Origin: an uncultured Opitutia bacterium
GTDB lineage: Bacteria > Verrucomicrobiota > Verrucomicrobiia > Opitutales > UBA953
DNA: 35,698 nt
Direction of reading: 5' to 3'
Assembly: GCA_903831005.1 (NCBI GenBank)
Contig: CAIKWA010000151.1
Span: forward strand, 1 to 35,698
Notes under the pieces: model-generated
What the model saw: only the letters and a program-made list of their open reading frames with translations
What the model was told of the DNA's origin: nothing
Databases searched by the model: none
Made by a program: the position numbers and the translations under genes
Shown here: one piece after another, positions 14,976 to 23,132 of the stretch
Layout: every line of letters starts with the position of its first letter
Numbering within the stretch: position 1 is the first letter of the stretch

Positions 14976-15890
14976 TTACCCGCGGGCTGCGATGCGTGAC
15001 TTAATCTCCGCGACCAGCTTTTCGGTCTCCGGCATCTTCACGCCTGCGGCGAGGCCACGGCGGAGCGGTTCGCCCCAGATTCCTTCCACTTCGACGTCAC
15101 GTCCTTCGATGAAATCAATCAGACTCGAAGGACGGTAGGGGCCCATGCCCACCGTGACCATGAATTGCCTTTTGATATGGGAGTCGTCGAAGCCATGGCT
15201 ACGGGCGATGGCCGCCGCCTGCACTTCTTTCATTAGGAGGTAGGCCCGATCGTTCAATGAGGGATTGGCGAGAATGAGGTCGGTCGTGATGCTGCCTCCG
15301 GCGATGGAGAGACCATTGAAAGGTATATTCCAACAGAGCTTTTTCCAGAGTACGGATTCAAGCGAGGTCTCGGCCTGGCAATCCACTCCGGCTCCGATAA
15401 AGGTGGCGACGCAGGTTTCGACGGCTGCATTGATTGAGCCGGAGGCGGCGGCCATTCGGACGTAGCCAGCGAGTGTCGTGTCGATCACGGCTGGGGCGAT
15501 ACGATTGATGCAAACGAAGCAAAGTCCGGCGACGATGCGCTCGTTCGTGTGTAAACATGCCAAAGCTTCGACGTTCCCCATGCCATTCTGGAGGGTCACC
15601 ACGATTGTGGTGGGACCGAGTAATGGCGAGACTAGCGCGGGAAGGGCGCGGTTGGAGGTTGATTTAATCGTGACGACGACAAGATCGCACGGGCCGATAG
15701 TCCCTGCATCGGGCGTTGCCGACGCGATGCGGACGACGCGTTCCGTGCCTTTATTCTTAATCGTCAGGCCATGAGCGCGGATGACTTCAAAGTCGCTCCG
15801 GGCGAGGCAGTGGACTTCGTGCCCAGCTTCGGCAAGCAAGGCGGCGTACCATCCTCCAATGGCCCCAGTGCCGACGATTGCAATCTTCAT
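14976..15890 (-). CDS. panE: 2-dehydropantoate 2-reductase
   Basis: NADPH-dependent ketopantoate reductase of the PanE/ApbA family, 304 residues. The N-terminal nucleotide motif is IVGTGAIGG, then VVVTIKST, LQNGMGN, and the catalytic-lysine region LWKKLCWNIPFNGLS. The C-terminal PYRPSSLIDFIEGRDVEVEGIWGEPLRRG is the family's substrate-binding end. It gives pantoate, complementing the beta-alanine route from panD at the left edge. It overlaps nadB by 4 bases (ATGA), so the two are translationally coupled. Members of this subgroup are often annotated only as putative, so the exact substrate is likely but not shown. Confidence 0.88.
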   Translation of the reverse strand: MKIAIVGTGAIGGWYAALLAEAGHEVHCLARSDFEVIRAHGLTIKNKGTERVVRIASATPDAGTIGPCDLVVVTIKSTSNRALPALVSPLLGPTTIVVTLQNGMGNVEALACLHTNERIVAGLCFVCINRIAPAVIDTTLAGYVRMAAASGSINAAVETCVATFIGAGVDCQAETSLESVLWKKLCWNIPFNGLSIAGGSITTDLILANPSLNDRAYLLMKEVQAAAIARSHGFDDSHIKRQFMVTVGMGPYRPSSLIDFIEGRDVEVEGIWGEPLRRGLAAGVKMPETEKLVAEIKSRIAARG

Positions 15891-17497
15891 GGGCGACCCT
15901 GGGGACGACGAACCGAGGTGTGACGGGCTTCCGCTAGTTTCGCCGGGTAATCGAGGGTGAAATGGAGGCCACGGCTCTCGCGGCGTTGCAACGCGCAGTC
16001 GATGATAAGTTCGGCGACCTGGATCAGGTTACGCAGTTCAAGGAGCCGTGGCTCGACGCGGAAGTTCCAGTAGTACTCACGCACTTCGTCAGACAGGGTG
16101 CCGATGCGCGTGCGCGCACGTTGGAGGCGCTTGGTCGAACGGACGATACCGACATAATCCCACATCGTGCGGCGAAGCTCGTCCCAGTTATGCGTCAGTA
16201 CCACCCGTTCGTCCGGATCGCCGGCTGAACCGTCAATCCATGCGGGTAAGGTCGTAGCATTGTCTTTCTTGGCCAGGATTACGTCGTGGGCGGCGGCAGC
16301 GCCATCATGGGCCAAGACGACCGCTTCGAGCAGGGAATTGGAGGCCAGCCGGTTGGCGCCGTGCAGTCCGGTGCAGGCGGCTTCACCGACGGCGAAAAGA
16401 CCGGCGAGGGAAGTCTGACCGCGAAGGTCCGTGGCGACCCCGCCGCAGAGGTAGTGTGCGGCTGGAACCACGGGAGCCGGTTCTTTGGTGAGATCGAAAC
16501 CAGCCTTGAGGCAGGTGGCGTAGATATGTGGGAAGCGCTCCGCGAAGTGCCCCTTGGCGACCTGGGTGGCGTCGAGGAGGACATGAGGGGCGCCGTCGCG
16601 TTTCATTACCGAGTCGATGGCACGGGCGACGATGTCACGCGGTGCGAGGTCACCGAGGGGATGGAAGTCCTTCATGAATGCCCGCATCGAGACATCGCGC
16701 AGGATAGCGCCCTCGCCGCGGACGGCTTCGGAAATCAGGGCGCGGCTTCCGTCCGGAGCTTTGAGCGCCGTCGGATGGAACTGGACCATCTCCATGTCGC
16801 GTACTTCGGCACCCGCACGATAGGCCATCGCAATACCATCGCCAGTAGCGATGTCTGGGTTCGTGGTGAACTGGTAGACCTGACCGGTCCCACCAGTGGC
16901 TAGGACCACGGCGTTGGCGGAAAGCGTTTCTACGCGCCCGGCATTAGTGTTGAGTACATGGAGGCCGAGGACGCGATCTTCGGGCGAACCGATCGGGCAG
17001 GTTCCGAGTTTGGCGCGAGTGATGAGGTCGATGGCAAGGTGGTGTTCGAGCATCACGACCTTGGGCGACCGGGCGATGGCACGCAGCAGGGCGGATTCGA
17101 TCGCACGTCCAGTCATATCGCGAGCATGCAGGATGCGCCGCTTGGAATGTCCACCTTCGCGACCGAGGTCAGGCTTACCATCCGTGCCATTCTCGAATTC
17201 CACCCCCCATGCAATCAGCTCGTCGACGCGGGCTGGACCGGACTCGATGATATGGGTCACGGCGTCGAGGTCGCATAGCCCGTCTCCCGCAATGAGGGTA
17301 TCCTTCACGTGGCTATGGAAATCGTCGGTTTGATCAGTCACGCAGGCGATGCCACCTTGGGCCCAGTTCGTATTGGATTCCGAGCTGGTCTTCTTGGTGA
17401 CGATGGCGACGGCATGGCCGCGCTGGGCGAGATTAAGTGCAAAACTCAGCCCGCCGATGCCGCTACCGACGATGATTGCCTCGAAATGGGACGCCAT
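15887..17497 (-). CDS. nadB: L-aspartate oxidase
   Basis: FAD enzyme that oxidises aspartate to iminoaspartate, the first step of de novo NAD synthesis. Motifs: FAD-binding IIVGSGIGGLSFAL, SNTNWAQGGIA, GREGGHSKRRILHARDMTG, ATGGTGQVYQFTTNP, EMVQFHPTAL, ISEAVRGEGA, HYLCGGVATDLRGQTS, and GLHGANRLASNSLLEAVV. 536 residues, normal length, with the C-terminal helical domain of the succinate dehydrogenase/fumarate reductase flavoprotein family. nadA and nadC are not in the window. First gene of a two-gene unit with panE and divergent from the CNNM gene. The bases before the ATG (cttca) contain no Shine-Dalgarno sequence. Confidence 0.96.
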   Translation of the reverse strand: MASHFEAIIVGSGIGGLSFALNLAQRGHAVAIVTKKTSSESNTNWAQGGIACVTDQTDDFHSHVKDTLIAGDGLCDLDAVTHIIESGPARVDELIAWGVEFENGTDGKPDLGREGGHSKRRILHARDMTGRAIESALLRAIARSPKVVMLEHHLAIDLITRAKLGTCPIGSPEDRVLGLHVLNTNAGRVETLSANAVVLATGGTGQVYQFTTNPDIATGDGIAMAYRAGAEVRDMEMVQFHPTALKAPDGSRALISEAVRGEGAILRDVSMRAFMKDFHPLGDLAPRDIVARAIDSVMKRDGAPHVLLDATQVAKGHFAERFPHIYATCLKAGFDLTKEPAPVVPAAHYLCGGVATDLRGQTSLAGLFAVGEAACTGLHGANRLASNSLLEAVVLAHDGAAAAHDVILAKKDNATTLPAWIDGSAGDPDERVVLTHNWDELRRTMWDYVGIVRSTKRLQRARTRIGTLSDEVREYYWNFRVEPRLLELRNLIQVAELIIDCALQRRESRGLHFTLDYPAKLAEARHTSVRRPQGRP

Positions 17498-17503
17498 TGA
17501 AGG

Positions 17504-17532
17504 GTAGAACCTAGGCTTAGTGTCGATGTGAA
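17504..17532 (-). promoter_or_regulatory. Candidate nadB-panE promoter
   Basis: TTCACA (17532-17527), 17-base spacer, TTCTAC (17509-17504), then 6 bases to the ATG at 17497. A TTG-based alternative (TTGTTC and TAGGTT, 16-base spacer) overlaps it. Confidence 0.35.
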
Positions 17533-17541
17533 CAAGCGGAT

Positions 17542-17570
17542 TTGACTGCCTTCCCCCCGCCCCCTACGCC
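17542..17570 (+). promoter_or_regulatory. Candidate promoter of the CNNM/CBS gene
   Basis: TTGACT (17542-17547), 17-base C-rich spacer, TACGCC (17565-17570), then 6 bases to the GTG at 17577. The sequence before the start is almost purine-free, so no Shine-Dalgarno sequence is possible; one of the clearest leaderless candidates here. Confidence 0.5.
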
Positions 17571-17576
17571 TGTTTT

Positions 17577-18893
17577 GTGGAATTATTCGTGATATTGGCC
17601 TGCTGGGCGACCATCGGTGTTTTCGAGTTATCGGAAATGGCGCTGGTCTCCTCTAATCGTCGTCGCCTGACCCGTCTGGCAGAAGACGGCAGTAAGGGCG
17701 CGAAGGCCGCCTTGGAGCTCCTGGCCAACCCCTCGAAGTTCCTCTCGACCGTCCAGGTCGGACTGACATTCGGTAGCATTATTGCCGCAACCTTCGGTGG
17801 TGCCCCCTTAGCGGCTCATATTAAGCCTTACCTGGAGGCCAGCAACTGGACGTGGCTGCACGACAACGCCGACGTCATCTCCCGCACCGGCGTTTCTTTC
17901 GTGATTGGTTCGTTGACCATCGTCCTGGCCGAAATCGTGCCCAAGCGGCTCGGGCTCTCAAATCCAGAAGGCTTGGCGGTATTACTGTCCCGGCCGATGA
18001 TCGCGGTCTCGTTCCTCGCCTCGCCACTGGTTAGCACGTTGGGTTTCTTTGCCGACATCATCCTGCGTCTCTTCGGCCGTAAGCGTACGCCCGAAGATAC
18101 GATGTCCGAAGACGAGCTCCGCATGATGGTTGACCAAGGCATGGCCTCCGGCGTGCTTCACGCGGCGGAGCATCGCATGGTGCATGGCGCCTTGTCCTTG
18201 GACCTAGTTACCGCGGAACGTCTCATGACGCCGAGCAATCGCGTTGTCTGGCTAAACCTCGAGGATTCCGACGAGGTCAACTGGCGTAAGGTGGTCGCCT
18301 CCGGCCATACTTGGTTCCCAGTCTACCGAGGATCACCTGACCGCCCTCTGGGGGTCGTCTCGGTGAAACGTCTCTGGGCTAATCTGTCTCTTGTCGGTAC
18401 GGCCTCGATTAAGGACCTGCTGACCGAGCCTCCGATCGTGTCGACCCACTGCACGGGCACGCAGTTGCTGGAGATGTTCCGCAAGGATAAGATCCACATC
18501 GCCCTGGTCACCGACGAGTTCGGCCGGGTCCGCGGTGTCGTCTCCTTGAACGATGTCCTTGAATCCGTCGTCGGGGAGCTCCCGAACGAAGGTTCGCCCA
18601 TCGCCCAGCCGAAGCTGGTACGACGTCGCGAAGACGGCAGTTGGATCGTTGATGCGGTCGTCTCGTTGGACGATTTCCGGGAAGCCACCGGCATCATCGG
18701 ACGATTCCCCGGCGAAGGCTCCGGCCGATTTACGGCTATCTCGGGCTTTATTATGCGCACCCTTGGGCGTATTCCGGTCGAAGGGGATCGCGTCGAGGCC
18801 TTGGGCCACGTGTTCGAGGTCGTCGACATGGACGGTCACCGACTGGACAAAATCCTGGTGATGCCTAAGGCCGTCCCGCCGATCGTCGCTTAA
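17577..18893 (+). CDS. CNNM domain/CBS pair/CorC-HlyC transporter-like protein
   Basis: Integral membrane protein of the hemolysin-C/CorC/YtfL group, linked to Mg2+/Co2+ or other cation transport. Order: N-terminal CNNM (DUF21) membrane domain ([83 protein letters not shown]); CBS pair (about residues 210-330, [30 protein letters not shown]); and C-terminal CorC_HlyC domain ([42 protein letters not shown]). 438 residues, normal. GTG is the first possible start after the in-frame TGA at 17529. It overlaps the hisF stop by 4 bases, tail-to-tail. Confidence 0.92.
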   Translation: MELFVILACWATIGVFELSEMALVSSNRRRLTRLAEDGSKGAKAALELLANPSKFLSTVQVGLTFGSIIAATFGGAPLAAHIKPYLEASNWTWLHDNADVISRTGVSFVIGSLTIVLAEIVPKRLGLSNPEGLAVLLSRPMIAVSFLASPLVSTLGFFADIILRLFGRKRTPEDTMSEDELRMMVDQGMASGVLHAAEHRMVHGALSLDLVTAERLMTPSNRVVWLNLEDSDEVNWRKVVASGHTWFPVYRGSPDRPLGVVSVKRLWANLSLVGTASIKDLLTEPPIVSTHCTGTQLLEMFRKDKIHIALVTDEFGRVRGVVSLNDVLESVVGELPNEGSPIAQPKLVRRREDGSWIVDAVVSLDDFREATGIIGRFPGEGSGRFTAISGFIMRTLGRIPVEGDRVEALGHVFEVVDMDGHRLDKILVMPKAVPPIVA

Positions 18894-19648
18894 AGGCGCA
18901 CGGGTAGGCCGGCGGCACGCAGGTGCTCCTTGGCTTGACGGACGGTATAGGTGCCGAAGTGGAAGATGCTGGCCGCGAGGACGGCGCTAGCGCCGCCTTG
19001 CTTGAGGACGTCAGCCATGTGGTCGAGGTTGCCTGCGCCGCCAGAGGCGATGACGGGGACCTCCACGGCGGAAGAGACGGCCAGATTGAGCGGGATATCG
19101 TAACCGGCAGCGGTACCATCGCGATCCATACTAGTTAGAAGGATTTCGCCGGCGCCAAGGGAGTGTGCTTTGCGGGCCCATTCAATGGCGTCGAGTCCGG
19201 TCGGATTACGGCCGCCATGCGTGAAGACCTCCCATTTGCCAGGTCCGACGTTCTTAGCGTCGATGGCGACCACGATGCATTGGCTGCCGAATTTACGTGC
19301 AGCCTCGAGGACAAGGTTCGGGTCCTTGATGGCGGAGGTATTGAGCGAGACCTTGTCGGCGCCGGCGTTGAGCATCGTGCGAATGTCTTCGACGGAACGA
19401 AGGCCGCCGCCGACGGTGAGCGGCATGAAGACTTGGTCGGCGGTGCGTTCAACGACGTCGACCATGGTTCGTCGTTCGTCGCTGGACGCAGTGATATCGA
19501 GGAAGACCAGTTCGTCGGCTCCTTGCTTCTCATAGGCCGCGGCGACGGCGACAGGGTCGCCGGCATCACGTAGTTCCTCGAACTTGACGCCCTTGACCAC
19601 GCGTCCGCCATGGACGTCGAGGCAAGGAATGATGCGGACGGAAAGCAT
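18890..19648 (-). CDS. hisF: Imidazole glycerol phosphate synthase, cyclase subunit
   Basis: TIM-barrel subunit that, with HisH, makes imidazole glycerol phosphate and AICAR. 252 residues. Family motifs: [20 protein letters not shown] (catalytic Asp in CLD), [61 protein letters not shown] (second catalytic Asp), [10 protein letters not shown]. hisH and the other his genes are not adjacent. Last gene of the long minus-strand run in this window; dtd is 48 bases upstream. Confidence 0.97.
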   Translation of the reverse strand: MLSVRIIPCLDVHGGRVVKGVKFEELRDAGDPVAVAAAYEKQGADELVFLDITASSDERRTMVDVVERTADQVFMPLTVGGGLRSVEDIRTMLNAGADKVSLNTSAIKDPNLVLEAARKFGSQCIVVAIDAKNVGPGKWEVFTHGGRNPTGLDAIEWARKAHSLGAGEILLTSMDRDGTAAGYDIPLNLAVSSAVEVPVIASGGAGNLDHMADVLKQGGASAVLAASIFHFGTYTVRQAKEHLRAAGLPVRL

Positions 19649-19696
19649 GAGCGGACTTCAGAGGTAGGGACGGCGGGACCAGAGGTTAAGCCTAAA

Positions 19697-20134
19697 CTAT
19701 TCGAGTATGATCGTCGCCGGTCCGTCGTTCACGAGTTCAATCCGCATGTCTGCCCCGAAGACTCCGGTCGGCACGGGCTGTCCAAGCAGGTTGGAAAGCT
19801 CTTGGACGAAGAGGTCGAACAGTGGTTTGGCGACTTCCGGCTTGGCGGCCGCATTGAAGGAAGGTCGATTTCCTTTGGTAAAGTCCGCCAGCAAGGTGAA
19901 TTGACTGACCGCGAGGGCCTGACCGTTGGAGTCACGGAGACTGACCCCCATCTTGCCTTGGGCGTCGGACATCAGTCGAGCTTTAGAGATGTCCGTGGCT
20001 AACCTCCGCACGGTAGCTTCGTCATCGCCGGCGCCCAAGCCGACGAACAGGAGATAGCCTGGACCGATCTTACCAGTGGTGCTTCCGTCTACGGACACGG
20101 AGGCTGAGAGTACGCGCTGAAGTACCACCTTCAT
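19697..20134 (-). CDS. dtd: D-aminoacyl-tRNA deacylase
   Basis: Removes D-amino acids mischarged on tRNA. 145 residues, the usual length. The two family signatures are present: AVSQFTLLADFTKGNRPSF (SQFTL motif) and VNDGPATIILE (the GPxT-type motif near the C-terminus). The start MKVVLQRVLSASVSVDG is canonical. It begins 2 bases after the isochorismate-synthase stop, so it is in that operon. Confidence 0.95.
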   Translation of the reverse strand: MKVVLQRVLSASVSVDGSTTGKIGPGYLLFVGLGAGDDEATVRRLATDISKARLMSDAQGKMGVSLRDSNGQALAVSQFTLLADFTKGNRPSFNAAAKPEVAKPLFDLFVQELSNLLGQPVPTGVFGADMRIELVNDGPATIILE

Positions 20135-20136
20135 CC

Positions 20137-21513
20137 TCAGATGAGCGCCTCAAGGATGGTCCGGAGCTTCATCTCGGTTTCCGTCGCTTCGGCCTCTGGA
20201 TTCGAGCCGGCGACGATGCCGGCGCCGGCGAAGGCGCGGGCTTCCGAACCTTTGAGTCGGGCACAGCGAAGAGCGACGAAGAGTTTCCCAGAGGCACCAT
20301 CCGAACGAACCCAGCCGACCGCACCGGTGTAGAGGCCGCGCTGGTGAGGTTCGAATCCGGGGATGAAGGGAAGGGCCAGCGCACGCGGCTTACCGCCAAC
20401 GGCCGGAGTCGGGTGAAGTTCGCCGGCGACCTCCAAGAAGCGGCGGTCGGCAGGCATCGTCCCTTCGATGGGTGTCCGCAGGTGCATTACGTTGCCGAGA
20501 CGAAGGAGTTCGGCGTTACGCGAGGTCGCTGCAAGGACGCCGACCATACGGAGACGTCGCAGAATCGAGGCGGTAACGGCGCTGTGTTCGCGGAGATCCT
20601 TTTCGCTGGTGAGTAACGCCTCAGCTAGGCTGGCGTCTTCGGATGCGGATTCTCCACGACGGGTCGTGCCGGCCACAGATTCGGAACGGACGGCGCCATC
20701 GAATAGCGAGAGGAGCGTCTCTGGGGTAGCGCCGACGAGTGCACCCTCGGCCTCGTCGACGAGGAACGTATGGCAAGGCGGATTGCCGCGACGCAGGCGG
20801 TGCAATGTCGCATAAATGCTGAAGGGCTCGGCCCGCCGCCAATCGAAGGCACGCGAAAGCACAATCTTCTCAAAAGAACCTTCCTTGATCAGTTCGGTGG
20901 CTCGGATGACCGCGGACGGGAACCAGGAGCCGCCTACTTCCGAAAGAACGGTTGGAACCGGGGCCCGAGGTGGGCTGGGGTTGGATCGATAGGTGAACTT
21001 ACGGAAGCTTTCCGCCCTGATGGCCAAGCGGGCGGCGCAGCCAGTTGCGGCAGGTTCGCAGAGGGTGACGGTTGTCAGGCCGTCTTCGCTGACGACCTGC
21101 CAGCCAGGAAGGAAGAGTTTGGCCTCCGCGCCATCATTCTCATTCCCTGGGTAGAAGGGGAACGTTGCGATGACCCGTGGACGCGGGCCGACGCAGGTCA
21201 GGCTGGCGTCGAGTTGACGAAGCCAGCGGTCAGCATCGACAAAGCGTTGCTCGCCGCGTCCGGACCATTGACGAAGCGGAGAGCCGGCTGCATGAGAACG
21301 CTTGCGGGAAGGGTTCTCAAAGTAGCCACGGGGTGCCGGTTCATCCAGGGTTTCCAGAACGGCAAGCGGATCGAGTTCGGGTGTGGGAAAGGTGTAACAG
21401 ACAATCCCCTCACCTGCGGCGCGTTTTTCCGCGTCAGCTAGTAAAGCAACTTCGTCGATGGTCTTGACGGAATCCACGGCGGTGAAGGTAAGGTCTCCGC
21501 GCGAAATGTCCAA
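20137..21513 (-). CDS. menF: Isochorismate synthase (MenF-like)
   Basis: Chorismate-utilising enzyme of the MenF/EntC/DhbC group, 458 residues. Motifs: SFEKIVLSRAFD (catalytic Lys region), FLVDEAEGALVGATPETLLSL, AGTTRRGES, EHSAVTASI, HLRTPIEGTMPADRRFLEVAGELHPTPAVGGKPRALALPF in successive stretches, GLYTGAVGW, and GAGIVAGSNPEAEATETEMKL. The LHPTPAVGG stretch is the isochorismate-synthase hallmark. Menaquinone synthesis is the likely pathway; no other men genes are in the window. The start is TTG at 21513, directly after the metG TGA; a GTG at 21477 is an alternative. Neither has a clear Shine-Dalgarno sequence. Confidence 0.87.
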   Translation of the reverse strand: MDISRGDLTFTAVDSVKTIDEVALLADAEKRAAGEGIVCYTFPTPELDPLAVLETLDEPAPRGYFENPSRKRSHAAGSPLRQWSGRGEQRFVDADRWLRQLDASLTCVGPRPRVIATFPFYPGNENDGAEAKLFLPGWQVVSEDGLTTVTLCEPAATGCAARLAIRAESFRKFTYRSNPSPPRAPVPTVLSEVGGSWFPSAVIRATELIKEGSFEKIVLSRAFDWRRAEPFSIYATLHRLRRGNPPCHTFLVDEAEGALVGATPETLLSLFDGAVRSESVAGTTRRGESASEDASLAEALLTSEKDLREHSAVTASILRRLRMVGVLAATSRNAELLRLGNVMHLRTPIEGTMPADRRFLEVAGELHPTPAVGGKPRALALPFIPGFEPHQRGLYTGAVGWVRSDGASGKLFVALRCARLKGSEARAFAGAGIVAGSNPEAEATETEMKLRTILEALI

Positions 21514-23055
21514 TCAGGCCGAAGGAGTTTCAGTCGGAGTCTCGATTGGGGGAAAAAGGATGCACTTTTCGGCGACCTTTGAGCCCGTGCAGACGGTAGA
21601 CCAGGTCAGCTGTCCTTCGAAATGGGTGGCGACGGGGCGACCGATATTGGTCAGGAGCTTGTCACAGGTCGCGGGCATCACCGGGGTAAGGATTGTCCCG
21701 ACGAGTCGCAGGCCTTCCGCGACGTGCGCGAGGCAGGAATCGAGGCGTGCTCGATCGGCGGCCTCAGCGGATTTGGCAAGTTTCCAGGGCGCCCGCGCCT
21801 CGATGTAGGCGTTCATGGCGCTGATGAAGACCCAGAGGGCTTCCAGGGCATGGCTGACCTGGTACTCAGCGAACGCTTCGTCGTATTTCTTGATTGAATC
21901 ACTCCAGAGCTGACGGAGGTTCTTTTCGAGTTCTTCGTCGGCCGCGGCGGCCGGGATTGCGCCCGCATAACTGCGGCCAACCATATTGAGGAGTCGGTTG
22001 ACGAGATTGCCGAGATTGTTGCCGAGGTCTGCCTTGTAGCGGTTCTCGAAGGTGGTCGACGAGAAGTCGGCGTCTTGGCCGACGACCATCTCGCGGCAGA
22101 GGTAGTAACGGAACGCATCGGCACCATGGGAGGCGGCGAAGCCAAGTGTGTTGGTGGCGTTACCGGAGCTCTTGGAGGCTTTCTGGTTATTGACGGTCCA
22201 CCAGCCATGGACGAGCAACTGCCGTGGGGGCTCAATGCCGAGAGCCTTGAGCATGCAGGGCCAGTAGACGGCGTGGGGCGGTGACAGGATGTCCTTACCG
22301 ATGACATGGACGTCGGCGGGCCAGAGTCCCTTGTCGGCCACGGCGGAGTAGTAGTTGGTCAGCGCGTCGAACCAGACGTAGGTGACGAAAGCGGTATCGA
22401 AAGGGAGCTCGATGCCCCAGGTCAATCGGGACTTCGGACGCGAGATACAGAGGTCATTCATCGGCTCCTTCAGGAACTCAAGGACTTGGTTTTGCCGGAA
22501 ACGCGGTGTGATGAAGTCGGGGTGCGACTTGATGTGTTCGACAAGCCAAGGTTGGAACTGGGAAAGCTTGAAGTAATAGTTCTCCTCGGTTGATTGCGTG
22601 ACCTCGCCGTAGATCTCAGGCCAGGATCCGTCCGGGGCGCGATCCTTGTCAGTGAGGAACTGTTCCTGGCGCGTGGAGTACCAGTCGGTCTTCTGTCCCT
22701 TGTAGATCAGCCCTTGATCGAAGAGTTTCTGCAGGAACTGCTGTACAACCTTTTTATGGCGCGGTTCGGTCGTGCGGATATAATCGTCGTGCGAGATATT
22801 AAGGTCGCCGAGCATGCCCTTAAAGACTGCAGCGATCTCGTCGACGAGGACCTGGGGTGCAACGCCACGCTTGAGGGCGGTCTGCTGGACCTTCTGGCCG
22901 TGCTCATCGAGGCCGGTGAGGAAGTGTACTTTGCGGCCGCTCATGCGCATGTGGCGCGAGATTACGTCAGAGAGGACTTTCTCATAGGCGTGGCCAAGGT
23001 GCGGCGAGCCATTGGCGTAGTCGATGGCCGTGGTGATGTAGAACGGACTGGGCAT
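21514..23055 (-). CDS. metG: Methionyl-tRNA synthetase
   Basis: Class I synthetase, 513 residues from the ATG at 23055, where SPFYITTAIDYANGSPHLGHAYEK begins with the HIGH-type motif HLGH at 19-22. Other motifs: LTGLDEHGQKVQQTA, WYSTRQEQFL, AVYWPCMLKALG, and the KMSKS loop as KASKS at 292-296. The cysteines of zinc-knuckle MetRS forms are absent, and so is a C-terminal tRNA-binding (Trbp) domain. A 15-residue upstream extension to a TTG at 23100 is unlikely because it is not family-like. It abuts menF with no intervening base. Confidence 0.95.
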   Translation of the reverse strand: MPSPFYITTAIDYANGSPHLGHAYEKVLSDVISRHMRMSGRKVHFLTGLDEHGQKVQQTALKRGVAPQVLVDEIAAVFKGMLGDLNISHDDYIRTTEPRHKKVVQQFLQKLFDQGLIYKGQKTDWYSTRQEQFLTDKDRAPDGSWPEIYGEVTQSTEENYYFKLSQFQPWLVEHIKSHPDFITPRFRQNQVLEFLKEPMNDLCISRPKSRLTWGIELPFDTAFVTYVWFDALTNYYSAVADKGLWPADVHVIGKDILSPPHAVYWPCMLKALGIEPPRQLLVHGWWTVNNQKASKSSGNATNTLGFAASHGADAFRYYLCREMVVGQDADFSSTTFENRYKADLGNNLGNLVNRLLNMVGRSYAGAIPAAAADEELEKNLRQLWSDSIKKYDEAFAEYQVSHALEALWVFISAMNAYIEARAPWKLAKSAEAADRARLDSCLAHVAEGLRLVGTILTPVMPATCDKLLTNIGRPVATHFEGQLTWSTVCTGSKVAEKCILFPPIETPTETPSA

Positions 23056-23132
23056 GAAAAGGTACCCTAGGGAATAGGGCACCGAAAGGGGCGAGGACAA
23101 CCCCGAAGGCTGGGTGGACCGGGAAACCGACC

